Source: Ceratorhiza oryzae-sativae (lineage: Eukaryota; Basidiomycota; Agaricomycetes; Cantharellales; Ceratobasidiaceae). Taken from it: 64,000 bases of DNA. This document shows positions 35,003 through 45,332 of the stretch, one piece after another. The position numbers were made by a program, and so were the translations under genes. The notes beneath the pieces are model-generated. The model ran no database searches. It worked only from the letters and a program-made list of their open reading frames with translations, and was not told the origin of the DNA. Each line of letters begins with the position of its first letter. The stretch's first letter is position 1. The stretch is taken from assembly GCA_030998015.1 (NCBI GenBank), contig JARWMV010000003.1, forward strand, positions 186,001 through 250,000, in the 5' to 3' direction.

Positions 35003-36430
35003 AAGCTGTGCCAGAATTTTGCAGGACTCCGGCACCTGCAGCAGGACTCCTGCGCTTTTTGGCCATTCTGGCACTGGCACTGGCACTGGCTCGCCAGTTG
35101 CCGGAGTCCGTGCCAGAATTCTGGCAGGTGCAGGAGCATGCCAGAATCCCGGGACTCCTGCAACTGGCTATGGTCAGAACTCACCACATCAAGTTGTGTA
35201 ATAGCTCATTAGATGCGCAGAAGAGAGAGCATTCCAATGATATAGAGCACGTTTCATACGAAATTCATTCTGGCAAATTTTACGCAGTTCTTTTGTTCGG
35301 GTCTTTGTGGCCAACATTTCCAGGGCCATAAACCTCACCACAATCTCTCGCAAAGTAGCTCATTAAATGCGCAAAAATCAGGAGATCACAGATATGTCAT
35401 TTGCTCCGCGCAAAAATTCGATAACGCATAGTTCGCTCCAAATTGATGCTCAGGAAATATTCTGGGAAATGCGCACATGCTATTTCACCACAAAGAAAGC
35501 TGTTTGAAGCTTATCCAACCAGCTAGCCTTTCTCCTGAGCTTGAAAAACCCTACTGACATTATATCTAGTAAATACATTGACTGGATAACTATGAACCAG
35601 GGTGTGTGCAGGCAACCTCACTGTCAACCCAGCAGAATCACTGCACATGGTCGGAAATTTATGTTATAAGCTTGTTCCAGATGTTTCAGGTACCTGAGAT
35701 AGGGCAATAAGCATCCCTGAATCTGTCTGTGATACTAAGAAAGCCAGAATAGCACTGTGTGGGTGTCCATGGCGCATTTCAGGGGGTTTTCAGCATCAGG
35801 GCGCTGTTCCCCCAGTTTCACCAGCTAAAACACCTTCAATCAGGCTGGTTTTTGGTATATAGAGTCCTTATGATAATGCGCATCGACTCCGCGCAAGGGA
35901 GCGAGGTTTGCACGGCTGGTTTCACTAGCGCTTGTGGCGCTGTTCAGGGGTTTCCCCCTTTATATCGCTGATAACTTTCGATAAAAGCGTTCGTTTATTA
36001 TGAAAATATGTGCATTCGATTCCTCTCAGTGAGACGAGTCGATTAGTATGTATATCGCCCCAATTAGAGCTCAGGATAGCGAGCTTGAACATCTGCGCAT
36101 CCCCCTGAATATTTTTCTTAGACGATTCTGCGCCGATACTGCTCATTTCTTAACCGTTTGTAATCAAGTAAAGTACAATTTGATCCGCTGAATTTTGCGC
36201 ATTTTATGAGTGCTTAATATATGCAATCCGTGGTGGTCGTGTACAGGTGACAATGTGCCAGTATTCAGGTATGCAGGTATGCAGGTATGCCAGTACTGCA
36301 GGACTCCGCCTAGGACTCTGGCACCCTTGAGGCTATTCTGGCACCTGCACTGGCAACTGGCACGCCGGAATTTGCTGGAATTTTAGCCAGAATTCTGGCA
36401 AGTTCTGGCTGCAGGAGCCTGGCACAGCAC
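35003..36430. repeat. dispersed repeat with CCAGAATTCTGG arrays at both ends, copy 2
   Basis: Arrays rich in CCAGAATTCTGGCA lie at 35010-35165 and 36255-36430. Inside, AGCTCATTAAATGCGCAAAA-like motifs face each other: forward at about 35205 and 35360, reversed at about 36195. This gives weak inverted symmetry. CpG content is normal, unlike the homologous copy at 6180-7515. No open frame worth calling. It cuts copy B on the left and a hAT relic on the right. Confidence 0.65.
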
Positions 36431-37395
36431 CTCTAGTACCAGGCTGAGGAAATTGAACCTGTTACTGCTCTGGAACAGATTGAGTGCAACATGAAACACT
36501 CCAATGTGCATCTGATGCATGAGTAAGTCACACACATATATGCGTTAACAAATTTTTCGCCAGTGCAGGATAAGACAAACCTTGAGCTTGGCAATAATTT
36601 TGTCCTGTGAGAGCTTGTACAGGTGTTTAACATCCTTTGATATTGTACCTCAGCTTGGTAAGTGTTTCTTGGTGTCCACATGAAGAAGTTTCAGCAACTG
36701 AATTTAAAATTAGTGGTGAGTCAATACATTAATTAACAGCATACATAACAATCTTGTATCATTGAAAATGGGTGGGTGCTCTCTGCCATCCAGAGAGCAA
36801 CGTATTCCCAAACTTCCTTGCATGTTAATTGACCAGTACCCCCTGTAACACCAAATTCTGCAAGAGTTTTTGAAGCAACATCCTGCCTAGGACAATGTTC
36901 CTTGTGTGACTGGAGTGAACTGGTCTTGGTGGCACCAATATGCTGTCAAGCAAAATAGCCAACCTTACATCTAGAAATTGTACTTAGAACAATGCAAATA
37001 TAATAATTTAGAATGAGACTTACACATTGCACTCATAACCATAATGCATGGCAGTTCCATCAGAATTCCACATTATCTTTGGTAGCTTGTATCCCCTGTA
37101 TGTATCCAAGCACAAGTTGAGTACTTGCTTGTGGCATGCCACTATAGCATCAGACTATAAGTTAGCTGATAGTACATACAATAAACTGATGCAATCTTTT
37201 ACCTAACTTGAGTTCAAGGTCTCCCTTGGCTCTCCTAATCCATGTCTGGTTGCACCACTTGTCCTTAGCCTTCTGGCTCCCATTGGTACACAGAGTGCTA
37301 GTATTGGCTCCATCAGAAGGTGCAAGTGACTGTCTCCATCTTGGATTGGGATGGACTTGACAGGTGGGTGCTCGCATTATCATTGGAAGGAGTGT
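36431..37395 (-). pseudogene. hAT transposase relic, N-terminal half
   Basis: Minus-strand exons show a BED-type finger (C...QHIGATKTSSLQSHKEHC), then TCKEVWEYVALWMAESTHPF, LLKLLHVDTKKHLPS-stop-GTISKDVKHL and GVFHVALNLFQSSNRFNFL, the order found in fungal hAT transposases. TGA at 36650-36652 replaces a probable CGA. The C-terminal half is absent; the similarity ends where the CCAGAATTCTGG array starts. Confidence 0.65.
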
Positions 37396-38009
37396 CTGGT
37401 CACACTCACAACACTTGGTCTAATTGGGTAAGTTAAGTTCAATGCACTATGAATGATGAGAAAACATACCAATGAGTGGGCTGAGCTTGCTGTCAGCTCT
37501 TGCACACTTGTTTGGTCAGTTGCTGCTCCCCACAATTGCAGGTGGCTGCTTGGGTACAATGCAATCTTTATCATCAGAGCTGAGGGTATGAACATTGTGC
37601 GTCATGGACAACATTTGGAAATCAGGGGGGTGTTGGGATATGGTATGTATCCAGTCTAGAATGGCAGCTGCACAGGCTGACTCTGGAAGTTTTTGCATGT
37701 CAGAAAGTTGCATTTATACACAATTGAGAGACTAGTGACAGGCAAGTTGAAGGTCTTTCAGGTGGTGAAAAAAATATAAGTCTGCATATAGGTAGCTCAA
37801 ATCATGTAATTCATGTTTTCCCTATCACACACACAACTTGGGCATGTTGTAGTGTTTCCAAAGATTGTTCAGGATATTGGTATGCACAAGAGCACCTGTC
37901 TTTTGCTCAACTTGGCCTTAGTTTCAATCTTTGTATGTATCTGGTCATTAAATTCCAGCCTGCAGGCATGCAAATATACAAGAATCATGTGGGTGTTCAT
38001 CATGAACTA
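37396..38009. other. CpG-poor sequence, nothing recognised
   Basis: Possible upstream part of the hAT relic, but no motif can be assigned. Bases 38008-38009 are the TA target of the Tc1 element. Confidence 0.35.
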
Positions 38010-38279
38010 CAGTGGTCATCAAATCAAATGGTACATATGACTTGCTCAACTTTAAGCTGCTGCGACAGGCTGTGTAGGCTAATTTATGCCTAGAAAGATT
38101 AATGAAAGTTGTTTGAAATTATTATAAAAAATGATGTGTCAACTTCTGTAGCTTTATGTAGAGTCTGCAATGTTGTAGGCTCTAGACAATGGTTTTGTTT
38201 GTTCCATTTGATATGAGGCTGACAAAGCTTAAATGCGCACATATGTGTATTCAAAGACAGAACAGAACATTACATTAAA

Positions 38280-39705
38280 ATAACACAGACAAAGATTAGT
38301 AGCAAGTATTTCCACCCTTCCAAGCAAGAAGTTCCTTGACCTGATACATCATTGAATCATACAATTTATCAATATAAGACTGGGGAATGCACACCCACTC
38401 CTCCTGAAGAATCCTCCACAACTTGTTTGCATTCTGTGGCAAAGGAGAGTGCATACGTGTCACAAACTGACACGCATATATCCACTCTATAATATTTTCT
38501 CGATTTACTACATTTTATGAGATCATCTTCAAAACATACTTGCCTTTTATGGTATATCTGTGTCATGTGACTCAGGGAATGTTCCAGACCAGTAACTGAG
38601 ATGTATTTCAACTCCAATGTGAAATTCCGCAGTTCTGCAGTCGCTTCTACTGCTTCTATCTCTTATCTGTTGTGACTCACTGTACGGACTTGTTTGTTAT
38701 GATGTGGCTTGTACTATGTATATAAACCAGGACAAGTTCACAGAGGACTCCTCAAGAACTTGACCTCTTGTCAAATACAAGTTCTTTTCTTTTCCTACTC
38801 TTTTCCTTGTTGCCTGACTTGTCATCGCTGACAATATGAACCTGACACTCCAAGTAGTCCCAAACATTCTCAATTGGGTTCATATCAGGGCTGCTAGCTG
38901 GCCAGGGAAGGAGCAAGAGACAGTGGTTGGCAATCCAGTCACATGTATGCATGGCTGTATGCTTTGGATTGTTGTTGTGCTGGAAGATAGTGCAACAAGG
39001 GGAGATAGAATGGTCGCAAAGGGTCCCCATGAGCTCATTGCCCAGGATTTCAGTGTATTGCACTGCTGTAAGGTGCCCATCAATATGATACAGTTGGCCC
39101 ACCCCATCTGCTGTGATGCACCCCCAGACCATAATACTCCCCCCACCATGTTTGACCATCTTTCAAGTATAGCAAGGATTGAGTGATAGCCCTGGTCGCC
39201 TCCAGCAACATAGAGGGCCGTTGCTGCCAAATATGTTGAATTTCAACTTGTCTGAAAACACAATGCAGTGCCAATCACCAGCCAACCATGTTGTGTGGTC
39301 TTGCCCCCAATTGCAGCAAGCCTTGAGGTGCCACTTGGTGAGCAAAGGAACATGCTGACAGGTGTAGTTCTTGATACCAAGCTCATGGAGACAACGGCAG
39401 ACAGTCTCAGCTGAGATGTGTAGAAAGTATTCATGCTGGAGCTGCTCTGCAGTGGCCAATCGATTGCATGACAGCGAAAGTGTGGCAAATTTTGTGTCAG
39501 CAAGGCACAGCTTGCAGGGGCAACCTGAGCAAGCACAATTTGAGTAATAGCTGCAGATCTTCTTGTAATTTGTGCATGTACACTGAATGGTTGTCACAGG
39601 AACACCAAGTTTGGCTGCGATAAGACAAATAGTCAAGCCAGTCTCACATAGAGCCAAAATCTGAGCGCAAGTTTCAGGAGAGTGCTGTGGGCAACAAGAA
39701 GGCAT
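38280..39705 (-). pseudogene. Tc1-like DDE transposase, inactivated
   Basis: Starts at 39705 with an HTH region, then FSDKLKFNIFGSNG (first Asp), VKHGGGSIMVWGCIT, FQHNNNPKHTA and SPDMNPIENVWDYLE (third acidic residue). The second catalytic Asp is Asn (38974-38976; CGAC to CAAC by context). A TGA at 39163-39165 splits the frame. The solo LTR sits between the DDE region and the final exon part (SYIDKLYDSMMYQVKEL), which ends near 38280. Confidence 0.82.
38458..38833 (+). repeat. solo Gypsy LTR inside the Tc1 element
   Basis: 376 bases, same family as copies A to E. Flanked by ATACG (38453-38457) and ATATG (38834-38838), a target duplication that differs by one CpG-to-TpG change. Confidence 0.92.
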
Positions 39706-40012
39706 GTTTGAGTGAGTCTGGGGAGAGTACAGCCATCTTACTGCACCTTAAATGCAGAGTTGAGGCAGCTGAGGATAGGAGAGTGGTAAATATTTGCTTA
39801 GCCACATATCAAATGGAACAATAAAAATGTTTATTCCCCCTATTTCTCCTCAACATCATTCTCAATTTACACAAAACTTGGCAGTGTCAGAGACATCACC
39901 TATTCGCACTACTTTCATTATTCTACATCAGTATCATTCAGCCTACATGGCCTGTTGCAGCAGCTTTAAGTTGAGCAAGTCACATGTACCATTTGATTTG
40001 ATGACCACTGTA

Positions 40013-41089
40013 TGTGTCCCAAACATTGTACCAGCTGCATGCTGTCCTGCTGGTTAGGAATGCTCAGCGCTTACAGTGTCTCTTGTTGTTGAATGACCAC
40101 CTTGACTGGTATGCCTCCTGCACCTGTTCCAGATGCTGAACACTAATGTTACTATATTCTCCAGCATAGGTGTGCCTTGTAAGGAGCTCAAAAAATCCCC
40201 AAGAGGGCAGGGGCTTGGCAGGTTCAAACATTGTCACTGCCTGTCTCATTTGCTTGCAGAGCAAGGTCTCAAGATGTGTATCATCTGTGACATGTGAGTG
40301 ATGATTTTTTATGAAATGCATGTCTCTCTGTGTAGGCAAGATGCTCATATTGTTTTTAGAGTGACTTGCTGGCCAAATTTGCCACCTTGACACACAACTC
40401 TCCCATTTGATGCTTCTTGGGAGACCAACTTGAACTTGTCCTTGCCATTTTGCAACCTTGTTCCCTTGTTTTCCCACAACCTTGATCTCTCCCTGTCTTT
40501 CTGCAACCTAAATCCCTCCTTGTCATGCAACCTGAACCCCTCCTCATCTTCCAAATTCATTTCCTCCTCGCCTGCCAGCAAACCAAATCACTCATCTTCT
40601 GGTGACCTTAGCCCTTCCTTGTCATCCTCTGATCTTTGCTTCTGTATGGAAGGCAATGGTTGCAGTCTAGTGGCACATCCAGTATGTCCACACTACTACC
40701 CACTTACTGTACTGCCACTGATACTTGGTTAGCTTGTGAATGTGAGCTGAACCTGCACTCCAATTACAGGTTTGTTTGTCATCCCACTCCTTGATGCACT
40801 GCTTTCCAGCTTCTCTACTCTATTCCCCACTCCCCTCTGGCCTATTAAGACAATTTCTTTGCCTGCTCTTACTACTTTTATCTGCTCTGTGATTGTGTGT
40901 AATGACAATAACAGTTACAACACTATGCAATGTATCTACTGAGTGCAAGTTGACATGATGCCAATATATTTGATGTATTCATATCATTACATTGGACCAG
41001 ATGAGAATCCACAAATACATAAGTTATCTAGTTTTGTGATATGCTAGTTGGTTTTGCCTGCTGGCTCCTGCCTTTCTGTCTTCCTGCAC
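40013..41089. other. CpG-poor sequence with a low-complexity frame
   Basis: A minus-strand stretch at 40345-40581 has a degenerate 8-9-residue repeat (EGFRLHD, EGFRLQK, RSRLWEN, GTRLQNG). Another frame at 40064-40477 has no known motif. No element ends were recognised. Confidence 0.35.
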
Positions 41090-41295
41090 AACCTTCCTGT
41101 TCCAGCTATACCTCCATTCCTGCATTCAGACCAGCCTTCCAGTGTTCCCATGAAACTCAGGAACTTCCTGCACATGCAGGAATGCCACAGGAACTCCAGC
41201 TTCTGGCATGCAGGAGCAGGTGTGGAATGAAAATGTGTTCAAAACTGCCAAAATCTGGCATGCCAGTGCTGGATTTTGGCAATTTTTCTGCATCA
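41090..41295. repeat. CCAG/TGGCATGCCAG array
   Basis: Words such as ATCTGGCATGCCAG and CTGCACATGCAGGAATGCC recur, as in the arrays at 24630 and 35010. It lies next to a decayed LTR. Confidence 0.45.
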
Positions 41296-41299
41296 CATG

Positions 41300-41400
41300 C
41301 TTAGGTCAAGGTCATGTGGAGACCTTGTCAAACTTGACCTGGCTTATATACAATCTTCAAGCCATATCAAAACAAACACCACTATACTATGACAGTGATT
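41300..41400 (-). repeat. relic of a related Gypsy LTR
   Basis: AACTTGACCTGGCTTATATACA followed by AAGCCATATCAAAACAAAC matches the core of the chromovirus LTR (AACTTGACCTGGTTTATATACA, AAGCCACATCATAACAAAC). Strongly diverged and partial. Confidence 0.55.
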
Positions 41401-41439
41401 AGGATCATAAGTGGAGGTACTTCCCTCATTAACTGTACT

Positions 41440-41814
41440 TGTCGACGACAACAAGTCAGGCGACAAGGAAAAGAGTAGGAAAAGAAAAGAACTTGTATTT
41501 GACGAGAGGTCAAGTTCTTGAGGAGCCCTCTGCAAACTTGACCTGGTTTATATACATAGTACAAGCCACATCATAACAAACAAGTCTGTACAGTGAGTCA
41601 TGACTGATAAGAGATAGAAGCAGTAGAAGCGACTGCGGAACTGCGGAATTTCACATCAGAGTTGAAATACATCTTGGTTGTTGGTCTGGAACATCCCCTG
41701 AATCACATGACACAGATATACCATAAAAGGCAAGTATGTTTGAAGCTGGTCTCATAAAATGTAGTAAATTGAGAAAATATTATAGAGTGGATATATGCGT
41801 GTCAGTTTGTGACA
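41440..41814 (-). repeat. 3' LTR of Gypsy copy D
   Basis: TGTCGACGACAACAAGTCAG to TCAGTTTGTGACA on the + strand; the polypurine tract complement follows at 41815-41825. Confidence 0.92.
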
Positions 41815-44800
41815 CTTCCCCCCTTCAAGGCACAGGGGTCATGGGGTGCCTTTGGGTGTGACTTGACATAGTCAGCAATGAGTTCTGGTGCATTCACCAG
41901 GTCATCATAGGTTAACAATTGTCGCTTGTCATAGCCGAGCCACTTGACATAGTATTCAAAGACGTTAGATCTTTTGTTGTATCGTGACTTTATGATCTGT
42001 TCCACTTTGAATTCTTCTTCCCCTTCAGGAGTTACCACAGGTGGTGGTGGGGGAACCTGACGGCCATAGGGGTCGTCTTTATATTTGGTGAGGAGTGAGA
42101 CATGAAACACTGGGTGTATTTTCATGGTTATCGGTAGGTCCAGTTTGTAGGCATGTGTGCCATGTTGTGCTACCACCTTGAATGGTCCAACTCTTTTGTG
42201 GGCCAGTTTCCTGGAGGCCTGCTGTGTCCGTATGTTTTTGGTATCAAGCCAGACTTTGTCTCCAACCTTAATAGCTTCAGGAGTCCGATGCTTCTGGTCG
42301 TAGTATTCCTTGATCCTCTGGTTTGCTATTTCCAGAGCTGCCTTAAGTTCGTCATGGCCCTTTTGGAGCCATTCTGCATGGTTGTCTGCTAAAGGGAGTT
42401 CTGGTTCCTCCCTGTCCCCAACTGCTAGCCTTGGGTGGAAACTGTAGTTTGCAAAGAATGGTGATTTGCCAGTTGAGGCATTGACACCATTATTGTAGGC
42501 AAATTCAGCCAATGGTAGGAGCAAGACCCAGTCGTCTTGTCTGTCTGATACATAGTGTCTGATGTACCCTTCCACTACTTGGTTGGCCTGTTTGGACTGG
42601 CCATCTGTCTGAGGGTGGTATGCTGTGGAGTAGGAGGGTTTTATATCCAGTTGTTTGTATAAGTGCCTTAAGAATTTGGATGCAAAGTTGGGGCCATGGT
42701 CTGAGATTGTTTTCCATGGTAACCCATGAAGTTTCCATACATATGTTAGGAACAAGTTGGTGCAGTCCATAGCACTGGCTTCCAATTGACATGGAATAAA
42801 GTGGACCATTTTTGTCAGGTGGTCGACAACTGTAAATATGGTGTCAAACCCCTCTGACAGGGGTAGCCCAGTGATCAGATCATAAGTAATTTCCTCCCAA
42901 GGTTTTTCTGGTGCTGGTATTGGGTTTAAAAGCCCTGGGGGAACTTGGTTGCTGTGCTTGTTCCTGATGCATGACTTGCAGTGTGTGACATATTCATTGA
43001 CTGATTTTTTTATTGATAACCACATGTATTTGTGATTTAACAATTCATATGTTCTGAACTGTCCTGGGTGTCCTGCTGCTGGGCTGTCGTGACAGCTTTC
43101 AATGACCAGTTTGCGAAGTTCTTTGTTATTTGGGACGTAGATTCTGCCCTTGTGTTGTAAGAGTCCTTCGTCCCATTCCCAATCTTTGACCTTTTCATTG
43201 TCATCCAGGGCTTTTAGGACTTTTGATAGGTGTTTGTCCCCTGGGATAGCATCCCTAATGAGTTGTTCCAGGTCATTGTCTGGCGTGATTGCTTGCAGGC
43301 ATAGTGATTTCAGCTCCAAAAATTGGTTTTGCGCAAGCAGAGCTTGGCTCTCACCCCCCTCTTTAGCGATGTGTCTTGACAGGCTAGAGAGTATGTCTGC
43401 CTGGCCATTCTTTGCCCCTTCAATATATAGAATCTTGAATTCAAACCTGGATAAGAACTCATGCCACCATGTGACTTGGCTGTTCAGTGGCTGATTCGTC
43501 TTCCAATACTCCAAATTCTTGTGGTCACAAACAATGTTTACCAGGTGTTCAGCCCCTTCTAGCAAATGACGCCAGTGTTTGAGGGCCTTTATAATTGCCA
43601 GCATTTCTTTGTTGTAGATATCATAATTCCTTTCTGCTGGGACCATTGCCTTGGAGTAATAGGAAATCAGGTGGAGCATTCCATCCTCTCCATATTGCAA
43701 TAATACAGCACCTGTGGCATAGCCTGAGGTGTCTGTTTCCAAAATGAATGGTTTGTTGGGTTCTGGCTGAATTAGGAGGGGGGCTTCTTTTAATTTCTGC
43801 TTCAGCAGGTTCCATGCCTGATCCCTTTCTTCTGTCCATTCCCATTTTACATCCTTCTTGACAAGTTCATAAAGACATCTTGTAATTTTTGAAAAGTCTT
43901 TTATGAAGTGCCTCAACCAATTTGCAAACCCCAACCCTTCCAGGACTTTGGTTGGGTTGGTAGGGGTTGGCCATTCAACAGCTTTTTCAACCTTGGCTGG
44001 GTCTACTTTAATTCCCTGGGGAGTCACTACTATTCCCAGGTAATCAACTTTGGTGACATCAAAAACACATTTCTCCAGGGTGCAATATAGGCCAGCTTTT
44101 TGGAGGCGACATAAGACTTCCTTGACATGTTCATCATGTTCTTCTTGGTTTTTGGAGAATACTTATATGTCATCCATATAGATTACAACATAAATGCCCT
44201 TGATGTCTTGGAACTCTTCCCGGATCATGGCCATGAAGGTTCCTGGTGTGTTCTTTTGACCAAATTGCATGACTAAGGGCTCATACAGCCCATATTTGGT
44301 CTTAAAAGCAGCCTTCCATTCGTCCCCTTCCCAAATTCGTATGAGGTTGAAGCCCCACTTTAGATCAAACTTGGTGAATATCTTTGCCCCACGCAGAGTC
44401 TCCACAATATCATTGATGCGTGGGAGTGGGTACACATTAGAGACTGTCATTTCATTTAATTGCCAGTAGTCAATGCACATGTGCAACTTCCCATTCTTCT
44501 TTTTGACAAATATGACTGGGGATGCCATTGGTGACCTTGAGGGTCTGATATGCCCTGCTTTCAGTTGGCGATCCAAGGTTTTGTGCAATTCTGCATCTTC
44601 CTTGACACCCACACTATATATGGGGCCATGCCTTGGCTTGGCATCTGGTTTTAAATCTATTTCCATATCCCACTTCCTATGGGGTGGTAACAGCTGGATA
44701 TCATCTTCTTCAGCAAATATTTTCTTGAACTCCCTGTATTTGGTTGGGAGGGAATCTAGATAGTCCAACTGGAGCTCCTCGGGTTCGTTTGCTTGCACAT

Positions 44801-45332
44801 GTAGGGGTTTTGTAATGCAGTGTTTCAAGCATATTGGCAAGTTGAACTTCATATCTTTCCCCTCCCAATCAATGTCTGGGTTATGGAATTTGAGCCATGA
44901 CATGCCCAGAACTAGATCATTTTTGCCAACATTCACAATGTAGGCACTGAGGATCTCTCGGTGCTCTTGAATACACAACTCAAAGGTGCAGTCATGGGTC
45001 ACAGACCCAGAGTCTATCTCCCTTCCATCGATTACCCTCAGTTTCTTGGGTGTTTTTAGGACAACAGTAGGAATACGGTATTGTTTAACCAGGTCTTCAT
45101 GTATAAATGATGATGTGGCCCCTGAATCAATCATGGCCCATCCATTGAATTTTTTCATATTATATGCAGACTTGCATTTGGGGGTTATGCGCAGAGGGAA
45201 TGCGTGAAAGAAAAACTGTAGTTGTGATTGGTTTCCTAGCGACATACATTCCATTCCCATATTTTTATTTTCGTTATGCGCATTTTGTAACATAGCGCCC
45301 AAGACCGCCCCCCTGGCACGGTTTGAGCTCAT
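41802..45332 (-). pseudogene. pol: Pol of Gypsy copy D, one stop and a lost integrase Glu
   Basis: Complete domain order over the same length as copy E. The only break is a TAA at 44163-44165, straight after the YMDDI active-site box, where the other copies have TTA (Leu). Downstream the frame is open to the end. The integrase catalytic Glu is Lys (AAA at 42591-42593, against GAA in E), a CpG-to-CpA change. Aspartic protease, HHCC finger, GPY/F and chromodomain are all visible. Confidence 0.92.

Larger units (their letters stand above)
38010..40010 (-). mobile_element. Tc1/mariner element with IR/DR ends, interrupted by a solo LTR
   Basis: Inverted ends of about 70 bases starting CAGTGGTCATCAAATCAAAT at 38010 and at 40010 reversed, with TA on each side (38008-38009, 40011-40012). 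A second, inner motif related to the end (CATATCAAATGGAACA at 39805-39821, and its reverse at 38198-38215) makes this an IR/DR arrangement as in Sleeping Beauty-type elements. Without the 376-base LTR and its duplication the element is about 1620 bases, a normal Tc1 size. Confidence 0.88.

Noticed and set aside
40345..40581. Repeat-containing gene (EGFRLHD/EGFRLQK units)
   Set aside because: Short degenerate repeat in low-CpG DNA with stops around it. It looks like low-complexity sequence rather than a conserved gene.
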